A stretch of DNA of 64,000 nucleotides from Sphingopyxis sp. TUF1 (GCF_036687315.1 NZ_CP144683.1:1930001-1994000), one strand, 5' to 3'; counted from the stretch's first letter, positions 36,493-47,510 are shown. The notes: generated by a model from the sequence alone, not told the origin. Made by a program: numbers and translations.

Positions 36493-37715
36493 CAGCTTGG
36501 TTTGGATGGGCGCGCCGAGTGCTTCTTCGCGCTTGGCTTTTTGCCGGTTTTCGTTGGCTTGCCGGGCTTGCCCGGTTTCGCTTTTGCCCTGGGCTTCGGC
36601 TTGCCGACGAAATCGGTGGGTTTGCTGTCGGCGGTGCGCCCGCGCCGTTCGCCGCGCCGCGCTTTGCGGATCTGCTTGCTGTGCGCCTTGGCCTGCGCCT
36701 TCAGCGCCGATTTGGGCGGAGGGCCTTTCTCGGCCGGCTCGATCCCCACCTCGCCGAGCAGCAGGTCGAAGCCGAGCGCGTCGAGGCTCGCGGTGAAATG
36801 TTCGGGCAGATCGGCCTGCACATCGATCGCGCCGCCGTCGGGATGGTCGATGCGCAGCCGCCGGCTGTGCAGGTGCAGCTTGCGGCTGATCGTCCCCGTC
36901 AGGAATGCGCCCTTGCCGCCATATTTGCCGTCGCCGACGATCGGATGGCCGATCGCCGCCATATGGACGCGCAGCTGGTGCGTGCGCCCGGTCAGCGGCT
37001 GGAGCTCGACCCAAGCCGCGCTGTTCCCCGCGCGCTCGATCACGCGATAGCGCGTCTTCGAGGCCAAGCCGCTGTCATGGACGTGCATCTTTTCGCCGCC
37101 CGATCCCGGCTGTTTGGCGAGCGGCAGGTCGATCTCGCCCTGCTGAATGTCGGGGACGCCGACGATCAGCGCCCAATAGGTCTTTTTCGCGCTGCGATTC
37201 GAAAAGCTCTTGGCGAACCAGGCTGCGGCGCGCGGTGTGCGCGCCACCAGCAGCGCGCCCGACGTATCCTTGTCGAGCCGGTGAACCAGCTTCGGACGCA
37301 CCGGCGCGTCATATTTCAGCGCGTCGAGCAGCCCGTCGACATGATGTTCGGTCTTGGTCCCGCCCTGCGTCGCGAGGCCGGGGAGCTTGTTGAGCACGAT
37401 TGCGCTGGCGTCGCGGTGGATCAGCATCGATTCAGCGAGCGCGACATCGGCGTCGGTCAGTGGGCGGCCCTTGCGCGCGGGGCGCGCCTCGGCCTCGACC
37501 GGCGGGATCGGCATGGCGAGCGTCTGTCCCGCCGCGATCCGGTCCGACACATCGGCTTTTTTGCCGTCGAGCGTAAGCTGTCCCGACCGTGCCCAGCGCG
37601 CGAGCAGCGCGTGCGGCGTTCCGGGCCGGTGACGCTTGAACCAGCGGTCGAGGCGGATGCCGTCGTCCTCATCGCCGACGATCGCGCCGTCGAGGGTCGC
37701 TTTCGGCGCGCTCAT
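36492..37715 (-). CDS. RluA-family pseudouridine synthase with a long basic tail
   Basis: The 407-residue protein has an N-terminal S4-like RNA-binding region (DGIRLDRWFKRHRPG, WARSGQLTLDGKKA). The RluA catalytic domain has the active-site motif HRLDKDTSGALLVA, then ALIVGVPDIQQGEID, LQPLTGRTHQLRVHMA and GDGKYGG. It modifies uridine in rRNA or tRNA, target not determinable. After about residue 315 a Lys/Arg/Pro-rich tail (KPKPRAKAKPGKPGKPTKTG) of about 80 residues replaces the usual end. It overlaps crcB by four bases. Confidence 0.92.
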   Translation of the reverse strand: MSAPKATLDGAIVGDEDDGIRLDRWFKRHRPGTPHALLARWARSGQLTLDGKKADVSDRIAAGQTLAMPIPPVEAEARPARKGRPLTDADVALAESMLIHRDASAIVLNKLPGLATQGGTKTEHHVDGLLDALKYDAPVRPKLVHRLDKDTSGALLVARTPRAAAWFAKSFSNRSAKKTYWALIVGVPDIQQGEIDLPLAKQPGSGGEKMHVHDSGLASKTRYRVIERAGNSAAWVELQPLTGRTHQLRVHMAAIGHPIVGDGKYGGKGAFLTGTISRKLHLHSRRLRIDHPDGGAIDVQADLPEHFTASLDALGFDLLLGEVGIEPAEKGPPPKSALKAQAKAHSKQIRKARRGERRGRTADSKPTDFVGKPKPRAKAKPGKPGKPTKTGKKPSAKKHSARPSKPS

Positions 37716-38092
37716 GCCGGGAACTCCCGCACGGCGATCATGCCCGCGCCGCACGCGAGCAGCGCGCCAATGACCGACGCCAGGACGTAAAAAGCCGCCT
37801 GCGCCGTCTGCCCCCGCTCAAAAAGCGCCCAGAATTCGAGACTGAACGACGAGAAGGTTGTGAACCCGCCCAATATGCCGACTCCGACAAACAACCGCGT
37901 CGTCTCGCCGGCCCCGCCGCTACGCGCGAGCAGACCGATCAGCAGTCCCATCGCCAGACTGCCGACGATATTGACCGACAGCGTCCACCACGGAAAGCCG
38001 GGGCCAAGCCGCGCGAGCATCGCCTGCCCGACCAGATGGCGGGCGCCAGCGCCGATCGCACCGCCGATCATGACAGGAAACAGGCTGTTCAT
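37712..38092 (-). CDS. crcB: Fluoride channel CrcB/Fluc
   Basis: The 126-residue protein has four membrane helices and the Fluc signatures GGAIGAGARHLVGQ, NIVGSLAMGLLIGLL and GGFTTFSSFSLEF, whose Phe and Ser residues line the dual pore. It exports fluoride. No fluoride riboswitch was identified upstream. It overlaps the rluA start by four bases and follows the nuclease gene by 46 bp. Confidence 0.94.
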   Translation of the reverse strand: MNSLFPVMIGGAIGAGARHLVGQAMLARLGPGFPWWTLSVNIVGSLAMGLLIGLLARSGGAGETTRLFVGVGILGGFTTFSSFSLEFWALFERGQTAQAAFYVLASVIGALLACGAGMIAVREFPA

Positions 38093-38138
38093 GGCGCTCG
38101 CCCTAGCCCGAAACCGCGGCAAGGCAAAGGCGGCATTG

Positions 38139-38720
38139 CTATGCGTCGGGCGATGCGGCGGCGGTCGCGGGCCGCTCGTGCGCCGCGCGCCAGTCGGCGG
38201 GCTTGATGAAACTGCCTTGCCAAATGCCGCGCCGCGCGGTTTTGGCGCCGGCTTCTTCGACAAGATAGTCGGTGTCGCTGGCGATCGCCCAGCCCAGGCG
38301 AACCATTTCGGCGCCAAGGTCGATGCCATCGGGCGATACGGCCGTGCGACAGGCGGCAAGCGTACGCCCATAGCGGTCCCTGCCCGACAGGATGCAGTGG
38401 AGCGACCCGTCCCCCACCAGCCGTTCGAGCGCCTGCCGCGCTTCGCGTCCGCACGGCCATTCCGACCCGGAGCGCACGCATGACTGCCGATATTCCACCG
38501 CGTCGATTCCGGTCAGCCGGATCGTCAGATTGGCGTCGGCGTGCCGCACCGTCAGGCTGTCGCCGTCGATCACCTGGATCACTGTCATCGGTGTTATGGG
38601 TTCAGGGCGCGCAAACCATGCCGTCAGCGCCAGCGCGGCCAGCAACAGAAGCGCAGCGACCGAACGAAACCGTCGCTGCCAGATCAGGCGAGTAAGCGAT
38701 CGGGGGCGTCGGGACGTCAT
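38139..38720 (-). CDS. Staphylococcal-nuclease-like (TNase) protein
   Basis: The 193-residue protein has one N-terminal membrane/signal helix (VAALLLLAALALTAWF). The SNase barrel has VIQVIDGDSLTVR, IRLTGIDAVEYRQ, GREARQALERLV and RDRYGRTLAAC. Core residues (Asp in DGDS, Arg in IRLTGID, Asp-Arg in DRYGR) are kept, so periplasmic or membrane-tethered nuclease activity is likely. It may be the first gene of the crcB-ATP12 chain. A GTG nine bases upstream is an alternative start. Confidence 0.87.
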   Translation of the reverse strand: MTSRRPRSLTRLIWQRRFRSVAALLLLAALALTAWFARPEPITPMTVIQVIDGDSLTVRHADANLTIRLTGIDAVEYRQSCVRSGSEWPCGREARQALERLVGDGSLHCILSGRDRYGRTLAACRTAVSPDGIDLGAEMVRLGWAIASDTDYLVEEAGAKTARRGIWQGSFIKPADWRAAHERPATAAASPDA

Positions 38721-38955
38721 CGGCCACACCTGATCGAGTTGGATCTACTTGACAAGGCCGGCATAAGAGATTGATGTTGGGAGCAAATCATATCCAAAAT
38801 GGATGTAATCGATTGGGCTGACTCTCTATCCAGAGATCTCGATCCGGGCTTTGGTCCGGATTGGCGGCGAACGGGAGCGAACAAACTGCGAATGCCACCA
38901 AAATGACGGCAGGATCACGTCAGGGCGGGGCGGTGACAACGGGGGTTATGTCATA

Positions 38956-39981
38956 ATGAATCAGGGAATGCCGCCTTGGGCGGGTTCGTCGGACGACAGC
39001 GACGGAGTCGGCGAAGCATTTTTCGCCAGCGGGTCGATCGCGCGGGGCGTCGCATCGCCGTTGCTTTTGATCGGTTCGCAGCGCGAATGGCCCGCGCAGG
39101 CGGCGCTCCCCGACGTGCGTGTCGTCGCCACGCTCCCGCCGCCGCGCGCTTCAGCCTATATCGGCCAGGTCGCGGCGCTCGACATCGTGTGGCTGGCGGA
39201 TGCGGAAGCTGTGGAAGCCGCGATATTCGCCGAAATCTGTGCCGCGATCGACCGGCGTGGATGTACTTTCATCTGCGAAACCACGCTGGCGGCACTCGAT
39301 CGGGTGGCGGCGGCAATTCCGGCGTCGATCGACGCGCAATTGCTTGTCGATGCCGACCCCGCCGACAAGCTTGTGGCGCTCGCGGCAGCGCGGCGCATGC
39401 GCTTTGTCGAGTTCAACGATGTGGCGCGCGACGACGCGATGGAGCGCATCGACCGGTTGCAGGAAGAGGTCGCGCGTATCGCGCGGATGCTGGGCGACCT
39501 CGCCGCGCAGCAGGGCGGGCTGCCAGGGGCACCGGCCAGCTTCGCTTTGCGCGGCCGCGACAGCGATGATTTCGCCGGACAGCTTCGCTCGCCCCCGCGC
39601 GACTTTGCCGCCGCGCCGCGCAGCTTCATGCCCGAGGAGCGGACGCTCGACCGGCAGCGCGCCAAGCAGGTGCGGCGAATGCTGCGCCAGCGCCGGATGC
39701 GCGAGCATTATTTTCCCGCCGACCTGTTCGCCGATCCGGCGTGGGATATGCTGCTCGACCTGTATGCCGCGCGGCTCGAACGCCAGCCGGTTTCGGTATC
39801 GAGCCTCTGTATCGCCGCCGCCGTCCCTGCGACGACCGCACTGCGCTGGATCAAGACGATGACCGACGCCGGGCTTTTCCTGCGCGAACAGGATCCGCAG
39901 GACGGCCGCCGAATTTTTATCGCGTTGGCGGACGGCGCCTGTGACGCACTTTCCCGCTATTTCGAGGCACTCGACGAATAG
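38956..39981 (+). CDS. Winged-helix (MarR-like) DNA-binding protein with an uncharacterised N-terminal domain
   Basis: The 341-residue protein has an N-terminal alpha/beta region (about residues 20-160) without recognisable motifs. A short coiled segment follows (MERIDRLQEEVARIARML), then a C-terminal winged helix from about residue 235, with VSVSSLCIAAAVPATTALRW as the recognition region and EQDPQDGRRIFIALAD as the wing. It lies alone, preceded by about 235 bp without a gene. The N-terminal part may be a degenerate receiver. Target unknown. Confidence 0.75.
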   Translation: MNQGMPPWAGSSDDSDGVGEAFFASGSIARGVASPLLLIGSQREWPAQAALPDVRVVATLPPPRASAYIGQVAALDIVWLADAEAVEAAIFAEICAAIDRRGCTFICETTLAALDRVAAAIPASIDAQLLVDADPADKLVALAAARRMRFVEFNDVARDDAMERIDRLQEEVARIARMLGDLAAQQGGLPGAPASFALRGRDSDDFAGQLRSPPRDFAAAPRSFMPEERTLDRQRAKQVRRMLRQRRMREHYFPADLFADPAWDMLLDLYAARLERQPVSVSSLCIAAAVPATTALRWIKTMTDAGLFLREQDPQDGRRIFIALADGACDALSRYFEALDE

Positions 39982-40065
39982 CGGCGGCCAACGCTCGTCA
40001 TCGGGGATTCCCTCGGCGCGCGCCAAGCCCTATGGCGGCGATCTGACCTAGGAGGATCGCCGCCG

Positions 40066-41037
40066 ATGCCGATCATGGCCGCCCGTGTTTATCACGAGGG
40101 CAAGCTTGTACGCGATCTTGGGCCTGACGAAGCATTGCCCGAAGATTGTGCCCCTACCGATTTCTTCTGGCTCGGACTTTTTGAGCCGACTCCTGCCGAA
40201 CTTTCGAGCATTGCCAAGCGCTTCGGCCTCCATCCGCTTGCGGTGGAGGATGCACTCAAGGCCAATCAGCTGCCGAAGGTTGAGGCTTACGGCGATCAGC
40301 TTTTTGTGGTCGCGCGTACCGCGAATCTCGATGGCGATACGATTCGGCCCGGAGAAACGGCGCTGTTCCTTGGCAGGAATTTCCTCGTCACCGTGCGTCA
40401 CGGATCGGCGCGGGCGCATTCCGAAGTGCGGGCGCGATTGGAAAGCCTGCCCGACAAGCTCGCCCATGGTCCCGATTACGCGCTCTATTCGGTGCTCGAT
40501 TTCATCATTGATGGCTATTTTCCAGTGATCGACGCGATCGAGGATCGGATGCTGGGGATCGAGGACCGGGTGATGGACACGCCGCTCGACGCTTCCGAAA
40601 TCCGGCATGTCTATAAGCAGCGGCACGAGATTATCCGTTTCCAGCGACTTGTCGGCATGATGAAGGATGTCGCGGGGCGTCTTTCAAGCGACGATGATCT
40701 GCCGACGATAGACGGCGCGGTGCGCCCCTATTATCGCGATATATGGGACCATGTTCAGCGCGCGGAATATCGCCTGGCTGGGCTGCGGGATATTGCGGCT
40801 TCGATCATCGAAACCAACGGGATGCTGGAGCAGCAGCGACAGGGTGCGATCACCCGCCAATTGGCCGCATGGGCCGCGATTTTGGCGGTTCCGACGGCGA
40901 TCGCGGGCATTTATGGAATGAACTTTGATCATATGCCCGAGCTGCGCTGGACCTTCGGCTATCCGCTGATTGTCGGGGGGATGGCGGTGATCTGCCTCAG
41001 CCTCTATTGGCGCTTCAAACGCATCGGCTGGCTTTGA
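40066..41037 (+). CDS. corA: CorA-family magnesium/cobalt transporter
   Basis: The 323-residue protein has an alpha/beta cytoplasmic domain and two C-terminal helices. The selectivity motif GMN is at IYGMNF, just after the first helix (LAAWAAILAVPTAIAGIYG). The long stalk helix includes YPYYRD-type sequence before the membrane (VRPYYRDIWDHVQRAEYRL). AGGAGG lies ten bases before the start. It forms a pentamer in the inner membrane importing Mg2+ or related ions. Confidence 0.93.
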   Translation: MPIMAARVYHEGKLVRDLGPDEALPEDCAPTDFFWLGLFEPTPAELSSIAKRFGLHPLAVEDALKANQLPKVEAYGDQLFVVARTANLDGDTIRPGETALFLGRNFLVTVRHGSARAHSEVRARLESLPDKLAHGPDYALYSVLDFIIDGYFPVIDAIEDRMLGIEDRVMDTPLDASEIRHVYKQRHEIIRFQRLVGMMKDVAGRLSSDDDLPTIDGAVRPYYRDIWDHVQRAEYRLAGLRDIAASIIETNGMLEQQRQGAITRQLAAWAAILAVPTAIAGIYGMNFDHMPELRWTFGYPLIVGGMAVICLSLYWRFKRIGWL

Positions 41038-41097
41038 GCCGCCGACGCACCGCTTGCCAGCCGCGCTGCCTTGTGGCAGGGGCGCGCTTCCCTTCGG

Positions 41098-41173
41098 GGG
41101 CGCTTAGCTCAGTTGGTAGAGCATCTCGTTTACACCGAGAGGGTCGGCGGTTCGAGCCCGTCAGCGCCCACCA
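41098..41173 (+). tRNA. tRNA-Val (TAC)
   Basis: A 76-nt cloverleaf with acceptor stem GGGCGCT/AGCGCCC, D-loop AGCTCAGTTGGTAGAGC, anticodon stem-loop TCTCG-TTTACAC-CGAGA, and T-loop GGTTCGAGCCC. The CCA end is encoded. The anticodon TAC reads valine codons. Confidence 0.96.
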
Positions 41174-41196
41174 TCATCCGAACGGTATTGCCGGGA

Positions 41197-41463
41197 TCAG
41201 GATCGTGCCGGGCGACTGGCGCGCCACACCGTCCACAGCGTGAACAGCCCCATCGCCGCCCAGACGATGTTGAGCGCCGCCGACGGGATCGCGCCATTAT
41301 ATCCCGAATTGATGATGAAGCCCCCCGCGCCGACGACGTTCATCCATTGATAGGCATAGCCGCGCGCCTCAAGCTTGCCGAGCGAAAGCAGGATATAGGC
41401 GGCGAGGATGGTCGCTGCGGCGGCCCAGCCGATGATTTCGATGATGATGATTTCGGCGGCCAT
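41197..41463 (-). CDS. Small CBU_0592-like membrane protein
   Basis: The 88-residue protein has three hydrophobic helices. Motifs EIIGWAAAATILAAYILLS, YQWMNVVGAGGFIINSGY and SAALNIVWAAMGLFTLW resemble the CBU_0592-type family, for which no function is known. It lies between tRNA-Val and the terminator after acnA, on the same strand as acnA. Confidence 0.8.
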   Translation of the reverse strand: MAAEIIIIEIIGWAAAATILAAYILLSLGKLEARGYAYQWMNVVGAGGFIINSGYNGAIPSAALNIVWAAMGLFTLWTVWRASRPARS

Positions 41464-41482
41464 GCGTTTATCTCCACATGAA

Positions 41483-41516
41483 AACGCCCGCCCCGGTAAG
41501 GGGGCGGGCGTTCCGG
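41483..41516 (-). terminator. Rho-independent terminator after acnA
   Basis: AACGCCCGCCCC and GGGGCGGGCGTT form a perfect 12-bp stem with a 6-base loop. On the minus strand, a TTTT run follows. It lies 19 bp after the acnA stop and before the small membrane-protein gene, so it ends the acnA transcript. Confidence 0.85.
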
Positions 41517-41534
41517 CTATTAGTTGCGGCGGCG

Positions 41535-44210
<2,676 letters not shown>

Positions 44211-44354
44211 AGGATTGCAGTCCCCATGTTGGCGCGGCGGGGGAATGACGGCCGATGCCCGTTCGGGAGAGCGGAGCTAAGCGGAGTCGCACGCGCAGGT
44301 TTATGTCCGCGCCGCCTTACGCCGGGGGTGGGGAAATGCAAGGGGGTGGGGGCA

Positions 44355-45182
44355 TTAGCCGCTAATCTCAGCAACCTTCTGCACGAGTTTGGTCACGTCC
44401 CACGTCTCAAACGGCACACCTACAAGCGCATAAACCTCGGCGCTCAGGATCGGGTGCGCGATGCCCTCTCGACTCCAATCAACCTTCTTATCGTTGGTGA
44501 CCAGAACAACCTGCTGGAACTCAATCTTGCGGCGCTTCGCGACCAAGATGGCATCCAACATATCGAGCCAAACAAAAAAATCGCCATCGCCGTCGTCTTT
44601 GAAACCAGGTGGAGTCTTCGTTCTTTTGCGGTGTAATGCGATCTGAGAAAATCGTTCCCGCGTGACGTAGCTCGTAAGCGCTTTGTCCTTGAGAAGCTCT
44701 AGAAGTGCTACTGTCCTTCTAACCGTAACGCCATCGTAGGCGTAGCCGTAGGACGACCGAAATTCATCAATAAGTGCAGAAAATCTTTCAGAAAAATCCT
44801 GGAAATTTCCATCTACTTTTTCAATTTCGGCTTTTAATGCGTCAAATTTCCTGCTGATTCCTGTCGCTATCGTGTCGGCCACGTTTAGATTGTTGTTCCA
44901 AAATTCTTGAATTGATTGTCCGGGAAGAATTAGCGGTGCTTCATGCCGTGTGTTGAGATAGTCGATTACGTCGGGCTGCGATCCGAGTCGTAGAAAGGCG
45001 CTTGAGTCTAAAACGATAGCCGACTTCGCGAGGGTCATATCTCGCGGTTCGGGCTTGTATGCGTAAATCAGCGCGCTGCGAGAGTCGAAGTGCGACTGGC
45101 GATTAACCAGCGAGAGAATCTCGGTTTCGCGCGCTTCTTTTTCTTCGGGACTGCTAATCGAACCAGATCGTCGCGGCAGCAT
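44355..45182 (-). CDS. PIN-like nuclease protein, partner of a DUF262 protein
   Basis: The protein, about 275 residues, has a PIN-like (PIN_8/DUF4935-type) plan. Acidic positions typical of the catalytic site are visible in IVLDSSAFL, LPGQSIQEFWNN, DDGDGDFFVWLDML and VLVTNDKKVDW. The middle is a helical insert. PPGFKDDG precedes the third acidic cluster, as in PIN_8 proteins. It is predicted to be a ribonuclease or DNase. It overlaps the DUF262 gene's 3' end by at least 29 bp, and starts at 45206 or 45221 are also open. Its AT-rich codons differ from neighbours. Confidence 0.78.
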   Translation of the reverse strand: MLPRRSGSISSPEEKEARETEILSLVNRQSHFDSRSALIYAYKPEPRDMTLAKSAIVLDSSAFLRLGSQPDVIDYLNTRHEAPLILPGQSIQEFWNNNLNVADTIATGISRKFDALKAEIEKVDGNFQDFSERFSALIDEFRSSYGYAYDGVTVRRTVALLELLKDKALTSYVTRERFSQIALHRKRTKTPPGFKDDGDGDFFVWLDMLDAILVAKRRKIEFQQVVLVTNDKKVDWSREGIAHPILSAEVYALVGVPFETWDVTKLVQKVAEISG

Positions 45183-46767
45183 CCGCCAAAGCTTCCCCAA
45201 TTTCATCCACGGCTTCGGCATCCCACTGATCCACCTCTTCCAGAATATCGCTCCACTCGTCTTCTATTGCATATGGAAGCAGTCTAGCTTTGAAATCTTC
45301 CCATGAATCAATCGCGATGGGTCGACGTTCAAGTTCAGCCAGAAATGTATTCCCGATTGTGGCGCTCCAGTACACACCATCCTCTTCGCTCATTTCGCTC
45401 CAGTTATCGGCTTGTCGAGTCCAGATGAAGTGGAGGGTTCCATAGCGTTCAGGTGTCATGCTATCTTCGACAACTGATCGACGCATAAATGCTAGAACGC
45501 TTTTGTTGAACGATCTCGTCTTTAGCTGACGAGCGAAATCATCGCGCGACGGGTTGAGGTCACGAAGATCGTTAACGACAGATGTCCAGTCATTGGTATC
45601 GGCAATTTTTCTTGCGGCTTCACCAAACCTTCGTTCGACGTTACCAGTACCGAGATTTCCGACAACGATACGTCGTACGACAAGGCGCAAGACGTACTCC
45701 ATTCCTTCTTGGGCGTTTGGGACATCGGCGATAGCGAGAAGAAGGGGGCGCACTGCGATAACCCCGAGGCTATTTAAGGCTGAGAAAACCTTGAGCGCAT
45801 CTGGCTGCGCCGGGCCATCTAAGCTCGGATCAATCATCTGTAGATAGATCGGCAAGCGCCGGCTGAGCAGCGCCATAAGATCGGGGACGGTGGGCGGATT
45901 CTTCCCCGTGAAACTTAGGCGGCCAGCAAGAAATCCAAAGAGGTCTTTCGGTAGCACGTGACCCGCATCAACCGTAACGGCGTGCCGGATGAATTGTACG
46001 AAATTGTTCGTCCCTTCATCGACGAACCTGCGTTGCATAAGCTGCCATTCTTCATATCTATCAGCTCGATGATTAGGTGGTGTCTGGCTAAGAACATAGT
46101 TTTTGAGTAGGTCAGCAGTCGTAAGCTCTTTTCCGCGTGTGTTGATAACCTCGTAAACTTGATACGCGGATGAGGAATCAGGATGCACGAATACAGCAAA
46201 ATACAGCCTGTCTGTAAGGAATTTGGTCCATTTTCCAAGGCGCTTGAACGGGTCTTGAGCTAGATCTTCCTTTAGGCGTTTCAGCAAATAATCATAGGAC
46301 TCCGCCATCCGAGCAGAAACCGAATCTTTTTCCTTAATTTGTGGAGCAATTCCCGTATCCAAAATTGCCTGAAGGGTGCCGTCATCCCGCAGGTCCGAAA
46401 GCTTTACCCGTGGAGCCGTTTCGTCTGAATCGTAGTCAATTGCACGAATAAAGTCAGCTTGTATACGATCTGCCAGTGCTTCGCGGCCACGCTTGGACGC
46501 TTCGTGATATATCGCATTAGCCAATAGCGTAAGGGTAATTAGTCGCTGTTGTCCATCGACAACAGATTTTCTGTCAGGGCTATCCGTCAGGATTATGAGG
46601 CCAAGAAAATAGGAATCGGAGTCGATATTATTACTCAAGTCAGTCCAGAAATCCGTTACTTCATCGGTGCCCCATGAATACTCTCTTTGGAACGGGGGGA
46701 TTTCGAAAGTGGCATTGGAGAGCAATGCACCGGCACTACTAGCGGATGCATTTAACGGAGTTTGCAC
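45154..46767 (-). CDS. DUF262 (GmrS-like) protein with an apparently inactive HNH-type C-terminus
   Basis: The 537-residue protein has an N-terminal DUF262 ParB-like domain: FEIPPFQREYSW at residues 21-32, DGQQRLITL at 71-79 and VYEVINTRGKELTTADLLKN later. The C-terminal part is laid out like DUF1524 (LAFMRRSV, then LHFIWTRQADNW, then TIGNTFLAELERRP). The EHIxP-type His motif of the HNH nuclease is not recognisable, however. GmrSD-type proteins are modification-dependent restriction enzymes. Here nuclease activity may come from the overlapping PIN gene. GTG start: GAGGGG lies seven bases upstream. Confidence 0.8.
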   Translation of the reverse strand: MQTPLNASASSAGALLSNATFEIPPFQREYSWGTDEVTDFWTDLSNNIDSDSYFLGLIILTDSPDRKSVVDGQQRLITLTLLANAIYHEASKRGREALADRIQADFIRAIDYDSDETAPRVKLSDLRDDGTLQAILDTGIAPQIKEKDSVSARMAESYDYLLKRLKEDLAQDPFKRLGKWTKFLTDRLYFAVFVHPDSSSAYQVYEVINTRGKELTTADLLKNYVLSQTPPNHRADRYEEWQLMQRRFVDEGTNNFVQFIRHAVTVDAGHVLPKDLFGFLAGRLSFTGKNPPTVPDLMALLSRRLPIYLQMIDPSLDGPAQPDALKVFSALNSLGVIAVRPLLLAIADVPNAQEGMEYVLRLVVRRIVVGNLGTGNVERRFGEAARKIADTNDWTSVVNDLRDLNPSRDDFARQLKTRSFNKSVLAFMRRSVVEDSMTPERYGTLHFIWTRQADNWSEMSEEDGVYWSATIGNTFLAELERRPIAIDSWEDFKARLLPYAIEDEWSDILEEVDQWDAEAVDEIGEALADAAATIWFD

Positions 46768-46865
46768 GTGGGATCCCCTCAAGGCAGCTGCTGCGGCGTC
46801 CGACTTTCACTATGCATTAGCCGGAAGTGAGGTGCCGTTCAATCCGGTTGGCACTGGAATTACGG

Positions 46866-46879
46866 AATTACGGTGACAG
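46866..46879 (+). repeat. Short repeat AATTACGGTGACAG, copy 1
   Basis: AATTACGGTGACAG recurs exactly at 53265-53278. Here it follows a partial duplication (GGAATTAC twice). Motifs of the type GGTGACAGTTTACTT accompany REP-associated transposase elements in other proteobacteria, so it may be a relic; this link is from memory and unverified. Confidence 0.45.
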
Positions 46880-46915
46880 TTCACTTTACCCCGATATTCG
46901 TTTCACGCGCCTCGA

Positions 46916-47215
46916 TCACTCCACCAATCCCAGCTCCTGCCCCGCATGGAAAATGCGCAACACCTCGACCACCTCACCGACCCGATAGGCAATAACCGTC
47001 CGCCCGCGAAAGTTCAGCGTTCGCACACCCGGCGCGATGTCGTCGCGTGGGGTGCCGCGTTCGGGAAAGGTCGCGAGGTCGCCGGCGTGGGCCTCGATCG
47101 CGCCGGTGTAGGCGAACGCCGTGTCGGGATCGGCGCGGTCGGCGATCCAGTCGTAGAGGCGGTAGAGGTCGTCGGTCGCAGTCTGGCGCCAGACGACGCG
47201 GAGCGGCCTGGTCAA
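46916..47215 (-). CDS. RelE/ParE-superfamily toxin
   Basis: The 99-residue protein has the ParE-type fold sequence VVWRQTATDDLYRLYDWIAD, FPERGTPRDDIAPGVRTLNF and RTVIAYRVGEVVEVLRIFHAGQ. It overlaps the upstream antitoxin gene by four bases (antitoxin first), the standard type II toxin-antitoxin arrangement. Whether it poisons gyrase or cleaves mRNA is not evident; the ParD-like antitoxin favours ParE. Confidence 0.9.
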   Translation of the reverse strand: MTRPLRVVWRQTATDDLYRLYDWIADRADPDTAFAYTGAIEAHAGDLATFPERGTPRDDIAPGVRTLNFRGRTVIAYRVGEVVEVLRIFHAGQELGLVE

Positions 47216-47484
47216 GCGGACTTGCTCGTCCGCTGAGCGTGGCGAGCGGCTAGGCCGGTGCGGACGTCTTCGGCGGACTGGGCCGGGCGCGTGTCGGCGA
47301 GCGCTTCGGCGACGCGGGCCTTGAGCAGTTCGTCGAGCAGCGCTTCCTCGCGGTCGAGCGCGCGCAGGCCCGCGCGGACGACTTCGCTGACCGAGGCGTA
47401 GCGGCCCGATTTGACGCGATCCTGCGCGGCGCGGGTGAGCGGGCCGAGGGTGACGGTAACGGGCTTTTCGGCGCGCGATGCCAT
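47212..47484 (-). CDS. ParD-like ribbon-helix-helix antitoxin
   Basis: The 90-residue protein begins with a ribbon-helix-helix (PVTVTLGPLTRAAQDRVKSG, YASVSEVVRAGLRALDREE) and has an acidic/alanine-rich tail that would wrap the toxin. AGGAG lies seven bases before the start. A perfect 15-bp palindrome lies 12 bp upstream of the start, a likely autoregulatory operator. Confidence 0.9.
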   Translation of the reverse strand: MASRAEKPVTVTLGPLTRAAQDRVKSGRYASVSEVVRAGLRALDREEALLDELLKARVAEALADTRPAQSAEDVRTGLAARHAQRTSKSA

Positions 47485-47495
47485 GGGCGTTCTCC

Positions 47496-47510
47496 TATGA
47501 CATTGTCATA
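47496..47510. promoter_or_regulatory. 15-bp palindrome upstream of the toxin-antitoxin pair
   Basis: TATGACATTGTCATA is a perfect palindrome around a central T. It sits just before the antitoxin's ribosome-binding site, where a ParD-ParE complex would block transcription. The surrounding sequence is AT-rich relative to neighbours, compatible with a promoter. Confidence 0.65.

Noticed and set aside
37712..38371. Longer form of crcB with an upstream extension of about 90 codons
   Set aside because: The extension is Arg/Pro-rich, overlaps the nuclease gene antiphase, and CrcB normally has about 125 residues.
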